A stretch of 64,000 nt of DNA from Enterobacter cancerogenus (GCA_000773965.1 JRUP01000014.1:124001-188000); one strand, 5' to 3'. Numbered from the stretch's first letter, positions 45,162-53,741 are shown. Notes: a model not told the origin generated them from the sequence alone. Numbers and translations: made by a program.

Positions 45162-45260
45162 TTACCAGGCCGTTTCACCGATGCCTTTAGTGCTCGCCAG
45201 CAGCAAAGCGCCAGCGGTTAACAAGAGTGTCGTTTTGGCGGATGCCAGGCGTGTGTGCAT
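45162..45260 (-). CDS. 32-residue signal-peptide-like small protein upstream of metN
   Basis: A short frame with ATG at 45260, a good ribosome-binding site (GAGG 8 nt upstream) and stop TAA at 45162-45164, 9 nt before the metN start. The product has basic N-terminus MHTRLASAK, a hydrophobic core TTLLLTAGALLLAS and a short tail TKGIGETAW. That is the shape of a complete signal peptide plus a few residues. It occupies the place where a periplasmic binding protein (metQ) would be. It could be a remnant of that gene or a true small leader/membrane peptide. Confidence 0.55.
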   Translation of the reverse strand: MHTRLASAKTTLLLTAGALLLASTKGIGETAW

Positions 45261-45472
45261 AGTTATTTCCTCATCGTTATAATTGCAGCGGCCAAAGTAC
45301 ACTGTCGTGATGAACAGATAGCCGCAGTATACGCAGATGCTTATTCCTGCATTATGATTTATCCGAGAATGCTATTCCTGAAAAGAATAAAGACACGCAG
45401 CCGCTCGCATCGCCACAAGTGAACGGACGGCTGTGATACCATGCCGTTTTGATTGACCTGTAATTGAGCGCT
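45261..45472. promoter_or_regulatory. Divergent metN / TetR promoter region
   Basis: Shared control region. It has repeated TTATTCC-type elements: TTATTCC at 45341-45347, TATTCC at 45373-45378 and the inverse GAATAA at 45385-45390, the last pair forming TATTCC-N6-GAATA. Such half-sites could bind the TetR protein or a LysR-type sulfur regulator. I cannot say which. Confidence 0.35.
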
Positions 45473-46114
45473 ATGTCGGACACTACAACGAAACGTAAAA
45501 ATGACCCGGAAGGGCTGAAAAAACGCATCCTTGCCGGTGCCCTGAAAACCTTCGCCGAGTTCGGTATGCAGGGCGCACGCCTTGAGCAGATTGCTGAACA
45601 CGCGCAAACCACCAAACGCATGGTGGTGTATCACTTCGTCAATAAAGAGAAGCTGTATATCGAGGTGCTGGAGCAGGTCTATCAGGCGATTCGTGAACAC
45701 GAAACCGGATTGAACCTTGCAAAAATGGAACCCGAGCAGGCGATGATTAAACTGGTTGAAGCCAGCTTTGACTATCACGCCACCCATCAGGATTTCATGC
45801 GTTTAGTGTGTACGGAGAACCTATTGCGCGGCCGCTACATTGTGCAGTCTGAGCGCATCAAAGCGTTGAACAAAAGTACCCTGGATCTGCTGGATGACAT
45901 CCTGACGCGCGGCCAGCAGCAAGGCATCTTTATTGATGGCCTGAACACCGTGGATGTGCACCGCTTATTGAGCAGTATCTGTGTGCACCACGTCGCCAAC
46001 CGCTACACTTTCCATTTCCTGTTCACCCCTGAGGATACGGAAGAGGACAGCATCCGCCGTAACCGCCAGTTGGCCGTCACTGCCACCCTGCGCTATATCC
46101 GCAAAACACCTTAG
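45473..46114 (+). CDS. TetR-family transcriptional regulator
   Basis: 213-residue repressor-type protein. N-terminal HTH: ILAGALKTFAEFGMQGARLE, QIAEHAQTTKRMVVYHFVNKE, LYIEVLEQVYQ. The C-terminal half (FDYHATHQDFMRLVCTENLLRGRY) resembles TetR proteins with a TetR_C ligand domain. ATG 45473 chosen; a TTG at 45464 is also in frame. It is divergent from the metNI genes and 74 nt upstream of an oxidoreductase gene on its own strand, so it may control either. Confidence 0.87.
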   Translation: MSDTTTKRKNDPEGLKKRILAGALKTFAEFGMQGARLEQIAEHAQTTKRMVVYHFVNKEKLYIEVLEQVYQAIREHETGLNLAKMEPEQAMIKLVEASFDYHATHQDFMRLVCTENLLRGRYIVQSERIKALNKSTLDLLDDILTRGQQQGIFIDGLNTVDVHRLLSSICVHHVANRYTFHFLFTPEDTEEDSIRRNRQLAVTATLRYIRKTP

Positions 46115-46188
46115 ATCTGTGCGCCGCTGTGATGGTCTACGCTTAAAGCCTTGGGACCGTCACAGACCTCAGTCTAAGGAACGCCGTA

Positions 46189-47571
46189 GTGAACAGAGAT
46201 TCCCATCTTTATCCTTTACGCAACACACGTAACACCGAGCAAGACAGCGCACTGTGGAACTGGGCGCAAAACACCGTGGTGGGTCAACGCCAGCAAGTCT
46301 TTCAGCCGCAAAATGAAGCGGAACTGCAACAACGGCTGAAATCCTCCAGCGGCAAAGTGCGAGTCATCGGCAGCCGCCTCTCACCTGGACGCATGCTGTG
46401 TGTGAACGCTGACGATCTTTTGCTGGATCTCAGCGCGATGCAAGGCGTGCTGGGTGAAGATGACGTCAGCATCACCTTCGCAGCCGGTACGGTGTTGCAA
46501 CAGGTGTTCGATGCGCTTACCGAACGCGATCGCATGCTGGCCTGCTCGCCTGGCGTGATATCCGTGCAGACACTGGCCGGTGCCATGGCCACCGGCACCC
46601 ATGGTCAGGGCCTGAATCAGAGTTCTCTGGCAGATGAAGCCTTGAGTATCCGCATGGTGATGGCCGATGGCAGCGTGCGGGAATTTCAGCGAGGTGAACC
46701 CGATTTCCCCGCCACGCAGACCTCCCTGGGATCGCTGGGGATTGTGACCGCCATAACGTTGCGCACCGAGCCGTTTCGCCTGTTTACCTGCCACAAATTT
46801 GCCGAGTCTGCCGATACGCTGGAGCAGGATCTGCCGCGCTGGAATCAACAGTATGAACTGAGCAAAGCCTGGTGGTTTGTTGATGACAACCTGATGCATG
46901 TCTGGAATGCCAACCCTGCCAGTGAAGAAGATGCTCAGGCCTGGCACGCCAATGGCGGCGAGGTGATTGAACATGGCGATGATACCGACAGCAGTCTGAA
47001 TGACACCATCGATCAGACGCTGGCGCAGATGCATCGTGATACACAAATAGAAGGCAAAGGTGGCAAGCAGTTTCGCACCGTCACGCGCTTCCGCGATTTC
47101 ACCGACCTTAGCGGCGACATCTATCAGCTGTTTTGTCGCGGCATTGCCGTGCCGCAAATTAACGTGGAAATTGGCGTGCCGCTGGATAAAACACCGGAAA
47201 TTATCGGCAAAATCAAAGCCTGGTATGCGGAGAATCACCCGCACATGCACTACCCCATCATTCTGCGCTGCACGGGTGCGTCAGAAGCCTGGCTCAGTCC
47301 AGCTTATCAGCAGCCGACCTGTTTCTTTGGCTTCGTGGTTTATTACGCCGATGACGGTTCGCTGTCACAAGACGGTCTGCATTTCCTCACCGAGGTAGAG
47401 AAATTGCTGGCAGCAGAAGGCGGACGACCGCACTGGGGCAAATATTACGATCCACAGCGCTACAGCTGGCGGGATATCTATCCACAGTGGGATGCGTTCC
47501 GTGCGGTGCGGGAACAACTCGATCCGCAGCGTCGTTTTAGCAATGACTATGTCACGGCTTTGTTTGATTGA
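46189..47571 (+). CDS. VAO-family FAD oxidoreductase, D-arabinono-1,4-lactone oxidase type
   Basis: 460-residue flavoprotein; GTG start at 46189 with AAGGA 8 nt upstream. The N-terminal PCMH-type FAD domain contains GAMATGTHGQG (131-141) and TSLGSLGIVTAITLRTEPF. The C-terminal ALO-type domain contains RPHWGKYY and DPQRRFSNDYV at the end. In ALO enzymes FAD is attached to a His in a GSGHS-like loop. Here that loop reads VIGSRLSPG (59-67) with no His, so FAD is probably bound non-covalently. Overlaps 4 nt with the open frame leading to the GT8 gene. Substrate (a sugar lactone or alcohol) uncertain. Confidence 0.87.
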   Translation: MNRDSHLYPLRNTRNTEQDSALWNWAQNTVVGQRQQVFQPQNEAELQQRLKSSSGKVRVIGSRLSPGRMLCVNADDLLLDLSAMQGVLGEDDVSITFAAGTVLQQVFDALTERDRMLACSPGVISVQTLAGAMATGTHGQGLNQSSLADEALSIRMVMADGSVREFQRGEPDFPATQTSLGSLGIVTAITLRTEPFRLFTCHKFAESADTLEQDLPRWNQQYELSKAWWFVDDNLMHVWNANPASEEDAQAWHANGGEVIEHGDDTDSSLNDTIDQTLAQMHRDTQIEGKGGKQFRTVTRFRDFTDLSGDIYQLFCRGIAVPQINVEIGVPLDKTPEIIGKIKAWYAENHPHMHYPIILRCTGASEAWLSPAYQQPTCFFGFVVYYADDGSLSQDGLHFLTEVEKLLAAEGGRPHWGKYYDPQRYSWRDIYPQWDAFRAVREQLDPQRRFSNDYVTALFD

Positions 47572-47591
47572 ATTTTGACGGGGGAGGATTT

Positions 47592-48419
47592 ATGTACGCC
47601 TGGGTAACACTACTGACACAACCGGATTATTTTATCGGCGTGAAAGCGCTGCACCGTTCACTGAACCGCAGCGAAACCGCATGGCCATTGATTGTGATGG
47701 TGACCGATGCGATTGACATCGAAACACGTGAAGATTTGCAGGCTTTAGGCTGTGTGATTCATCCGGTCGAGCCCCTGATGCCGAATGCCGAACTGGAACA
47801 GCATTATGCCTCAGCCCAGTTTGGCGAGGTGTGGAGCAAACTGCGGGCATGGGAACTGACCGGCTGCGATCGCGTGGTGTTTCTCGATGCCGACATGCTG
47901 GTGATGCGCAATATGGATGAGCTGTTCACGCTGGATCTCGGCGATCATGCGCTGGCCGCCTGCCACGCCTGTCGCTGCAATCCGAATAAAATCGCCAGTT
48001 ATCCCGCCAGCTGGCAGCCGGAAAATTGCCATTACACCTGGCAGGATCGCGGTGAAGCGGCTCCTGCCAGCCTGGACCGCTATCTGAATGGCGGATTTTT
48101 GGTGCTCGAACCGGATGAAGAGGTGTTTAACTGGTTACAGCAGAAAGTCGCAGCCATCACTGATTTACGCCGCTATCCGTTCTCTGAACAGGATTTGCTT
48201 AATGAAGTGTTTGAACATCGCTGGCTGCCGCTGCCGTATATTTACAACGCACTGAAAACACTGCCGTTCCAGCACAGCGCCATGTGGCGGGAAGAGGATG
48301 TAAAAAACCTGCATTTCATTCTGGCCAAGCCGTGGAAACGCGATCTCAATCAACCTGAAAGCGAACGCGACCGTTACTACGCATTGGATAAGCTGTGGTG
48401 GGAGTTAGGGGTTAGTTAA
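47592..48419 (+). CDS. GT8-family glycosyltransferase (glycogenin/galactinol-synthase-like)
   Basis: 275-residue glycosyltransferase; ATG 47592 follows GGAGG by 5 nt. The DxD nucleotide-sugar/metal motif is VFLDADMLV with Asp99 and Asp101. Other GT8 segments are QFGEVWSKLRAWELTGCDRV, RYLNGGFLVLEP, PFSEQDLLNEVF and LHFILAKPWK. It begins 20 nt after the ALO-type gene and is co-transcribed with it. The pair suggests synthesis or modification of a sugar or polyol derivative; acceptor unknown. Confidence 0.9.
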   Translation: MYAWVTLLTQPDYFIGVKALHRSLNRSETAWPLIVMVTDAIDIETREDLQALGCVIHPVEPLMPNAELEQHYASAQFGEVWSKLRAWELTGCDRVVFLDADMLVMRNMDELFTLDLGDHALAACHACRCNPNKIASYPASWQPENCHYTWQDRGEAAPASLDRYLNGGFLVLEPDEEVFNWLQQKVAAITDLRRYPFSEQDLLNEVFEHRWLPLPYIYNALKTLPFQHSAMWREEDVKNLHFILAKPWKRDLNQPESERDRYYALDKLWWELGVS

Positions 48420-48429
48420 CGTTAACTGT

Positions 48430-48460
48430 GTAGCTGCCTCACAACGCCTGAGGCAGCTAC
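48430..48460 (+). terminator. Hairpin after the GT8 gene
   Basis: GTAGCTGCCTCA (48430-48441) pairs perfectly over 12 bp with TGAGGCAGCTAC (48449-48460), loop CAACGCC, starting 10 nt past the stop. No T run follows, so termination may need Rho or it may work in both directions with the convergent hicB transcript. Confidence 0.6.
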
Positions 48461-48515
48461 TCATTGATGCGGGCCTCCGCAAAAACGCTGAGGCTATCAA
48501 TCTGCAAACACGTTA

Positions 48516-48926
48516 TCAACGCGTTTTGGCAATACGCTCCAGTGCCACCTGAGCCAGAAAACCCGAACGCGTTTTAAATTCAGGATGAGTAGCGACGCAA
48601 CGGTCAATACGGTCAATCAACAACTTCGGCAGAGTGACATTAATCTTCTCCGAACCGCCCAAAATACGCGTCACATCCACTTCCACCAGCACCCAAACAT
48701 AACCTGTATAAGCGGGATCCTTCATAACGCTTTTTAGCTCTGAAACTGCGGGAATATCCTGCTCCAGCTCTACCATCAATTCCAGATGACCAATGATGGC
48801 TTCTCGCGCGTTTTTTACCGCTTCTTCCAGCGTATCTCCGGCAGAAAAACAGCCAGGTAAATCAGGAACCGTGACACCAAACGCCGTGCTTTCATCACCC
48901 GCTTCAATCGCAATCGGATAGAACAT
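48516..48926 (-). CDS. hicB: HicB-type antitoxin
   Basis: 136-residue antitoxin of the HicAB type II system; ATG 48926 with GAGAGGTG upstream. The N-terminal partial RNase-H-like HicB domain shows FGVTVPDLPGCFSAGDTLEE and AREAIIGHLELMVE. The C-terminal DNA-binding part is ribbon-helix-helix (INVTLPKLLIDRID, SGFLAQVALERI). Begins 19 nt after the hicA stop. Confidence 0.92.
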   Translation of the reverse strand: MFYPIAIEAGDESTAFGVTVPDLPGCFSAGDTLEEAVKNAREAIIGHLELMVELEQDIPAVSELKSVMKDPAYTGYVWVLVEVDVTRILGGSEKINVTLPKLLIDRIDRCVATHPEFKTRSGFLAQVALERIAKTR

Positions 48927-48945
48927 TGTTAACACCTCTCTCAAT

Positions 48946-49134
48946 TTAATGGACTGCAAGCCCGGCCTGTTTGCGGATGCTTTTTACCGTTTTTATCGGC
49001 AGATCTTTTTTAGGGTGCGGAATCGTCACTAAACCCTTCTTAGTGGGATGCACAAAATGATGATGGCTGCCGTTAATCCGAATCAGCTCCCAACCATCGG
49101 CCTTAATCTCAGCCATTAATGACCTGCTATCCAT
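48946..49134 (-). CDS. hicA: HicA-type toxin, mRNA interferase
   Basis: 62-residue toxin from the ATG at 49134 (MDSRSLMAEIKADGWELIR); an in-frame ATG at 49152 would add six residues but lacks a usable ribosome-binding site. The dsRNA-binding-like fold keeps the catalytic His in INGSHHHFVHP (His24-26), then KKGLVTIPHPKKDLPIKTV and SIRKQAGL. Toxin-first order with hicB is the standard arrangement. Confidence 0.92.
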   Translation of the reverse strand: MDSRSLMAEIKADGWELIRINGSHHHFVHPTKKGLVTIPHPKKDLPIKTVKSIRKQAGLAVH

Positions 49135-49162
49135 GTCCCTTACCTGCTTCATCCTGAAAGCA

Positions 49163-49220
49163 AAAAGATAACCCCAATAACCCTAAATTGCAACATTAGG
49201 GGTTATCAGAGTTATCTTTT
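49163..49220. promoter_or_regulatory. Nested inverted repeats, hicAB operator
   Basis: Two overlapping inverted repeats upstream of hicA: AAAAGATAAC (49163-49172) with GTTATCTTTT (49211-49220), a perfect 10 bp; and GATAACCCC (49167-49175) with GGGGTTATC (49199-49207), a perfect 9 bp. GATAAC is shared by both. Spacing suits two HicB ribbon-helix-helix dimers looping over the promoter. Confidence 0.65.
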
Positions 49221-49261
49221 GATTTGAATAAATTCAAATGCTGAATAAGGTGATGGATAAG

Positions 49262-49291
49262 AAAAGGCGCACTTTATGAAGTGCGCCTTTT
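49262..49291 (-). terminator. Terminator after the luciferase-like gene
   Basis: AAAAGGCGCACTT-TATG-AAGTGCGCCTTTT, a perfect 13-bp stem, 6 nt past the stop of the gene at 49298. A and T runs on both sides make it bidirectional. Confidence 0.92.
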
Positions 49292-49297
49292 GAAGGT

Positions 49298-50320
49298 TTA
49301 ACGCCAGCCCAGCTCCGGAGCGACGTGAGTCAGAATACTTTCCATCACGTGCGCACAGTAATCCACGCCCAACTGGTTAGGGATGGTGAGCAGCAGCGTA
49401 TCGGCTTCGGCAATCCCTTCGTCCTGTGCCAGCTGTTTGATCAGCTGCTCTGGCTCTGCGGCATAGCTACGACCAAAGATGGCGCGGGTTTTCTCATCGA
49501 GGAAGCCCACGGAGTCCTGATCCTGACCACTGCGACCAAAGTAAGCACGGTCGATGTCATTGGTCAGCGCAAAGATACTGCGGCTCACTGACACACGCGG
49601 CGTGCGCTGATGTCCGGCGGCTTTCCAGGCTTCACGGTAAGCGCGAATCTGTTTGGCCTGCTGGATGTGGAACGGTTCGCCAGTTTCATCATCCTTCAGG
49701 GTGGAGCTTTGCAGATTCATGCCCTGCTGTGCTGCCCAAACTGATGTCGCATTTGAACCGGAACCCCACCAGATACGCTCACGCAGCCCTTCTGAGAACG
49801 GCTCCAGACGCAGTAAGCCCGGTGGATTCGGGAACATCGGCTGTGGATTCGGTTTAGCAAAACCCTCACCGCGCAGCACTTCCAGCAACTCTTCGGTGTG
49901 ACGACGTCCCATATCGGCATCGGTTTCACCCTCTTTCGGGTTAAAACCAAAGTAGCGATAGCCTTCAATCACCTGCTCCGGGGAGCCGCGGCTCAGACCG
50001 AGTTGCAAACGACCGTTAGAAATCAGGTCTGCCGCACCGGCATCTTCCGCCATGTACAGCGGGTTTTCATAACGCATATCGATTACACCAGTACCGATCT
50101 CAATGCGATTGGTTTTAGCACCGACTGCCGCCAGCAACGGGAACGGCGAGCTTAACTGACGCGCAAAGTGGTGCACGCGATAGTAAGCGCCATCCGCGCC
50201 CAGCTCTTCTGCAGCCACGGCTAAATCGATGGATTGCAGTAACACGTCCTGAGCGGAACGGGTGGCTGACTGCGATGACGGGGTCCAGTGACCAAAGGAT
50301 AAGAAGCCAATCTTTTTCAT
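49298..50320 (-). CDS. Luciferase-like (LLM) flavin-dependent monooxygenase
   Basis: 340-residue bacterial-luciferase-fold enzyme using reduced FMN; ATG 50320 with GGAGA 8 nt upstream. Typical segments: MKKIGFLSFGHWTPSSQSAT, VAAEELGADGAYYRVHHFAR, RIEIGTGVIDMRYENPLYMA, GRLQLGLSRGSPEQVIEGYR and WWGSGSNATSVWAAQQGMN. It resembles a Klebsiella-type LLM subgroup found beside peptide/nickel-type transporters. Single gene, divergent from the desaturase. Likely to attack an organic sulfur or nitrogen compound; substrate unknown. Confidence 0.87.
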   Translation of the reverse strand: MKKIGFLSFGHWTPSSQSATRSAQDVLLQSIDLAVAAEELGADGAYYRVHHFARQLSSPFPLLAAVGAKTNRIEIGTGVIDMRYENPLYMAEDAGAADLISNGRLQLGLSRGSPEQVIEGYRYFGFNPKEGETDADMGRRHTEELLEVLRGEGFAKPNPQPMFPNPPGLLRLEPFSEGLRERIWWGSGSNATSVWAAQQGMNLQSSTLKDDETGEPFHIQQAKQIRAYREAWKAAGHQRTPRVSVSRSIFALTNDIDRAYFGRSGQDQDSVGFLDEKTRAIFGRSYAAEPEQLIKQLAQDEGIAEADTLLLTIPNQLGVDYCAHVMESILTHVAPELGWR

Positions 50321-50538
50321 GGTGAAATTCTCCAGGGGGGCCCGCACTGGCCCGCACATGATGCATTAGGTTTCGATGGAGAAAGGTTACGCCAGGCGAG
50401 AGGTGACTGATAGCCAATAGTTTTCGCGCGCTTCATCAACTTTTTTGCATAAGTCATAAAAACACGGTCTTTGTGTTTATCACGGTGATCAATCATCTTG
50501 CGAGGAATTCATCCGATTCACAGGTTTATGGCATCCGC

Positions 50539-51588
50539 ATGGCAAACGACTATATCAACGCACAGCAGCGTGAAGTGGTGCATCAGCTGGGCCGCAATTG
50601 GCTGTGGCGCAGTGAACTGCCCACCTGGGCGCTGATGGTCGGGGTGTATGGCGGCTGGTTTGGCTGCGTCATCTATTGGCAAACGCTGGGTCTGTTTTTA
50701 ACCACTCTGCTGCTGATTGTTTTCACCACCTGGTATATGTCGCTGCAGCATGAGCTGATCCATGGCCATCCCACGCGTTTTCCAAGGCTCAATCAGCTGT
50801 TTGGTACCCTGCCGCTGGCGGTGTGGTATCCCTATGGGTTGTATCGCGATTCGCATCTGGCGCATCACCGCAATCACACCCTCACCGAACCGGATGAAGA
50901 TCCGGAAACCTATTACCTGTCACCGGAACGCTGGGCACAGCTCAAGCCGTGGCAGCAACGCTTGATTCACCTGCGTAATACTTTTCCCGGCCGTTTGCTG
51001 TTAGGACCGCTGCTGGATATCGTGGCGACCCTGAAGATGATGCTATTGGCGCGGGACCTTGCGGCTGTTGCTATGTGGGTGATTCATCTGACGCTGCTAG
51101 GCGGGCTTTTTTACTGGATGCAGCAGCAAGGATTATCGCCGCTGTGGTTCGTGGTTGCCGTGAGTTATCCGGCATTGGCGTTGACCAAAATACGTTCTTT
51201 CTACGAGCATCGCGCAGAAGAAGCCCCGCTGGCACGCTCCGTGAACAATGAAGCCGCCTGGCCGTGGCGTTTGCTATTTCTGAATCTCAACTATCATTCT
51301 GTACATCACGATCTGCCCGGTTTGCCCTGGTACGGCTTGCGCAAAGTCTATCTGCTGTATCGCGACGGCTACCATCAGCGCAATCACGGTTTCCGCGTCG
51401 CGGGTTATGGCGAGTGGTTGCTGCGCTTCTGGCGCAAACCGGTCAACGTTAACGCCCATCCGGGAACGCACAAGGATGCACAGCATGCCGATCATTTCAC
51501 TGCCGATGTACGATATCCACCATCCGACGACGCTTGGCCTGACCGTAGCGCTAACGACGCTGCTGAAACAACGCGGCGTGCAGGCTGA
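50539..51588 (+). CDS. Membrane fatty-acid-desaturase-type di-iron enzyme
   Basis: Integral-membrane di-iron oxygenase, about 349 residues from the ATG at 50539 (MANDYINAQQ). Three histidine boxes: HELIHGH (71-77), HLAHHRNH (106-113) and NYHSVHH (near 250), with hydrophobic segments between. A GTG at 50473 is also in frame; no strong ribosome-binding site favours either. The last 35 residues overlap the following gene by 104 nt in another frame and look like read-through sequence (hydrophilic, no family feature), so the original stop may have been lost. Could oxidise a lipid, alkane or small substrate. Confidence 0.85.
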   Translation: MANDYINAQQREVVHQLGRNWLWRSELPTWALMVGVYGGWFGCVIYWQTLGLFLTTLLLIVFTTWYMSLQHELIHGHPTRFPRLNQLFGTLPLAVWYPYGLYRDSHLAHHRNHTLTEPDEDPETYYLSPERWAQLKPWQQRLIHLRNTFPGRLLLGPLLDIVATLKMMLLARDLAAVAMWVIHLTLLGGLFYWMQQQGLSPLWFVVAVSYPALALTKIRSFYEHRAEEAPLARSVNNEAAWPWRLLFLNLNYHSVHHDLPGLPWYGLRKVYLLYRDGYHQRNHGFRVAGYGEWLLRFWRKPVNVNAHPGTHKDAQHADHFTADVRYPPSDDAWPDRSANDAAETTRRAG

Positions 51589-52270
51589 GGTTGAGTGGAA
51601 CAGCGATCTCTTACCCCACTGGCGCGACGCTGATTTGCTGTTAAGCCAGACCTGCGGCTATCCGCTGGTGGCTTTATTGCCTGATGTGCAACTGGTTGGG
51701 GCATTTCAATCCAGCGCGCAAGGCTGTGAGGGACTGCGCTATCGCAGCTGGCTGGTGGCGCGCAAAGCGGATGAAAATCTCACCCTGAGCGATTTTCGTG
51801 GTCGCCGCGCGGTGTGCAACAGTGATGACTCGCACTCGGGATACAACTCGCTGCGTTATGTGATCGCGCCTTTGGCGCACGGCGGCGCATTTTTTAGTAA
51901 AACACAGCTAAGCGGCAGCCATCGTCAATCGTTAGCCGCGTTGCGTGAACAACAAGCGGATATCGCGGCGATCGATTGCATCACCTGGGCGCTGTTGCGT
52001 GCTCATCACCCTGAAGAACTGGCCGGGTTAGAGATCATTGGCGAAACCCCGCTGTGTGCCGCATTGCCGTTAATCACCTCAGCAAAAACCGATGCTCAAA
52101 CGCTTGAGCATCTGCGCAGCGCCCTCACCGAACTCACCACCGATAAGAAGTATCAGCAGTTGCTGGCAGCGAGTCTGATCAGCGGTTTTGCGGTGCCAGA
52201 GCGGGCGTTTTACGATGAGGTGCAAGCGTGGGAAGTTCAGGCTGCGGAGTATGGTGTGACGGCACTTTGA
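51485..52270 (+). CDS. PhnD/SsuA-like substrate-binding-fold protein without signal peptide
   Basis: 261-residue protein of the phosphate/phosphonate (PhnD-like) binding-protein fold. Segments: LLSQTCGYPLVALLPDVQLV, SLRYVIAPLA, GSHRQSLAALREQQADIAAI and DCITWALLRAH, the usual substrate-domain pattern. ATG 51485 has AAGGA about 8 nt upstream. It starts MPIISLPMYDIHHPTTLG with no signal peptide, so it appears cytoplasmic, unlike true transporters' binding proteins. It overlaps the desaturase gene by 104 nt. Role may be sensing or enzymatic; unknown. Confidence 0.82.
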   Translation: MPIISLPMYDIHHPTTLGLTVALTTLLKQRGVQAEVEWNSDLLPHWRDADLLLSQTCGYPLVALLPDVQLVGAFQSSAQGCEGLRYRSWLVARKADENLTLSDFRGRRAVCNSDDSHSGYNSLRYVIAPLAHGGAFFSKTQLSGSHRQSLAALREQQADIAAIDCITWALLRAHHPEELAGLEIIGETPLCAALPLITSAKTDAQTLEHLRSALTELTTDKKYQQLLAASLISGFAVPERAFYDEVQAWEVQAAEYGVTAL

Positions 52271-52308
52271 TTGCAGCGGCAGATTTTTTGATGATGCGAG
52301 CCTGCAAT

Positions 52309-52342
52309 CCACAGCACCTTTAGTGATGTAAAGATGCTGTGG
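52309..52342. terminator. Hairpin between convergent genes
   Basis: CCACAGCA-C-CTTTA (52309-52322) pairs with TAAAG-A-TGCTGTGG (52329-52342), a 13-bp stem with one internal mismatch. It lies 38 nt past the PhnD-like stop and 46 nt from the convergent monooxygenase stop. No long T run follows directly. Confidence 0.6.
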
Positions 52343-52388
52343 CCAAAGTGGGTGTTCCTTTTGTTCGCCTGAACTGCGGATTGTCCTG

Positions 52389-53729
52389 TTAAGCCACGAC
52401 TTGCTGACGGCGTTGAGCAGCAAACTGGTTTTCCGGCTCGGCTAATCCCAGATTCTCACGCAAGGTCTCCCCTTCGTATTCGCTGCGATAGATCCCGCGC
52501 GCCTGCAGCAGTGGAATCACCTGCGCCACGAAATCATCAAACGCAGTCGGTGTGCCGCCACGCACGATAAAGCCGTCGGTTGCGCCCGCCAGGAACCATT
52601 GCGCTAATCCGTCTGCCACCTGCTGTGCAGTGCCGAGGAAACTCGGACGCGGCGTGGCTTCCTCCAGCGCGGCCTGGCGCAAGGTTAACCCACGCTCGCG
52701 CGCATTCTGCTTAATCTTATCGGTGGTGCTGCGGAAGCTGTTCGCTCCGAGATCGCCAATCTCCGGGAAGGGTTCATCCAGCACATACTGAGTGAAATCG
52801 TGATGCTCGAAGTAGCGACCCAGATACTCCAGTGCTTTATCGACGGTCACCAGCTCAGCGGTTTGCTGATAACGGCGCTCTGCGTCCTGTTCCGTATCCC
52901 CGATAATCACGCTGATGCCCTGGAACACGCGGATATGATCAGCATCGCGGCCACGCGCCACTAAGCGGCGGCGTACGTCTTCACGAAATTCACGCGCCTC
53001 TTCCAGCGTCTCCTGCCGGGTGTAAATGGCATCTGCCGCTTCAGCCGCAAACGCTTTGCCGGCTTCAGAAGCGCCCGCCTGGAACACGATCGGGCGTCCC
53101 TGCGGTGAGCGGCCGACATTTAACGGCCCCTGCACAGCAAAATATTTGCCCTTATGATTCAAGGTATGCAGCTTGTCTGCATCAAAGAACTGTCCCGTTT
53201 GCTTGTCTCGTACGAACGCATCCTGTTCCCACGAATCCCACAGCCCTTTCACCACCTGCAAATATTCGCTGGCAACGCGATAGCGCTCATCGTGCTCCGG
53301 ATGGGTGGCGCGTGAAAAGTTTTTCGCTGAGCCTTCCAGCGGCGAGGTCACCACGTTCCAGCCCGTTCGCCCATGGCTAAGATGATCGAGGCTGGCAAAC
53401 TGACGCGCCACGGTAAACGGCTCGCTGTATGAGGTGGAGAGCGTCGCCACTAAACCGATTTTCTGCGTCACTAGTGAGAGGGCTGACAGCAAGGTAATCG
53501 GCTCAAAACGGTTGAGAAAATGCGGTATCGACTGAGGTGTGATGTACAAACCATCGGCAACAAACAAAAAATCGATCTTCGCCTGCTCCGCTTTGCGTGC
53601 CAGATCCAGCACGTAATCCACATTGATGCTGGCATCGGCCACTGCATCTGGATGACGCCATGCCGACATGTTGCCGGATACACCCTGAATGATGGCACCC
53701 AGCCGCAGCTGGCGTTGTGTCTGACTCAT
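52389..53729 (-). CDS. NtaA/SnaA/DszA-family FMN-dependent monooxygenase
   Basis: 446-residue class C flavin monooxygenase of the nitrilotriacetate/pristinamycin/dibenzothiophene group. Markers: [20 protein letters not shown] near the start, [56 protein letters not shown] and [19 protein letters not shown]. It needs a separate flavin reductase, which is not in this window. First... last order: it follows the ABC ATPase gene by 12 nt on the same strand, so it is the distal gene of the transporter operon. Substrate unknown. Confidence 0.9.
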   Translation of the reverse strand: MSQTQRQLRLGAIIQGVSGNMSAWRHPDAVADASINVDYVLDLARKAEQAKIDFLFVADGLYITPQSIPHFLNRFEPITLLSALSLVTQKIGLVATLSTSYSEPFTVARQFASLDHLSHGRTGWNVVTSPLEGSAKNFSRATHPEHDERYRVASEYLQVVKGLWDSWEQDAFVRDKQTGQFFDADKLHTLNHKGKYFAVQGPLNVGRSPQGRPIVFQAGASEAGKAFAAEAADAIYTRQETLEEAREFREDVRRRLVARGRDADHIRVFQGISVIIGDTEQDAERRYQQTAELVTVDKALEYLGRYFEHHDFTQYVLDEPFPEIGDLGANSFRSTTDKIKQNARERGLTLRQAALEEATPRPSFLGTAQQVADGLAQWFLAGATDGFIVRGGTPTAFDDFVAQVIPLLQARGIYRSEYEGETLRENLGLAEPENQFAAQRRQQVVA

Positions 53730-53741
53730 AACATGCTCCTG

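Noticed and set aside
45261..45472. SAM riboswitch or S-box upstream of metN
   Set aside because: No conserved riboswitch core or long structured leader could be found; only about 60-150 nt is available and it holds a short coding frame.
46381..47250. Long antisense reading frame (289 codons) opposite the ALO-type gene
   Set aside because: It mirrors a clearly conserved gene, has no family features and no ribosome-binding site; a by-product of GC-rich codon use.
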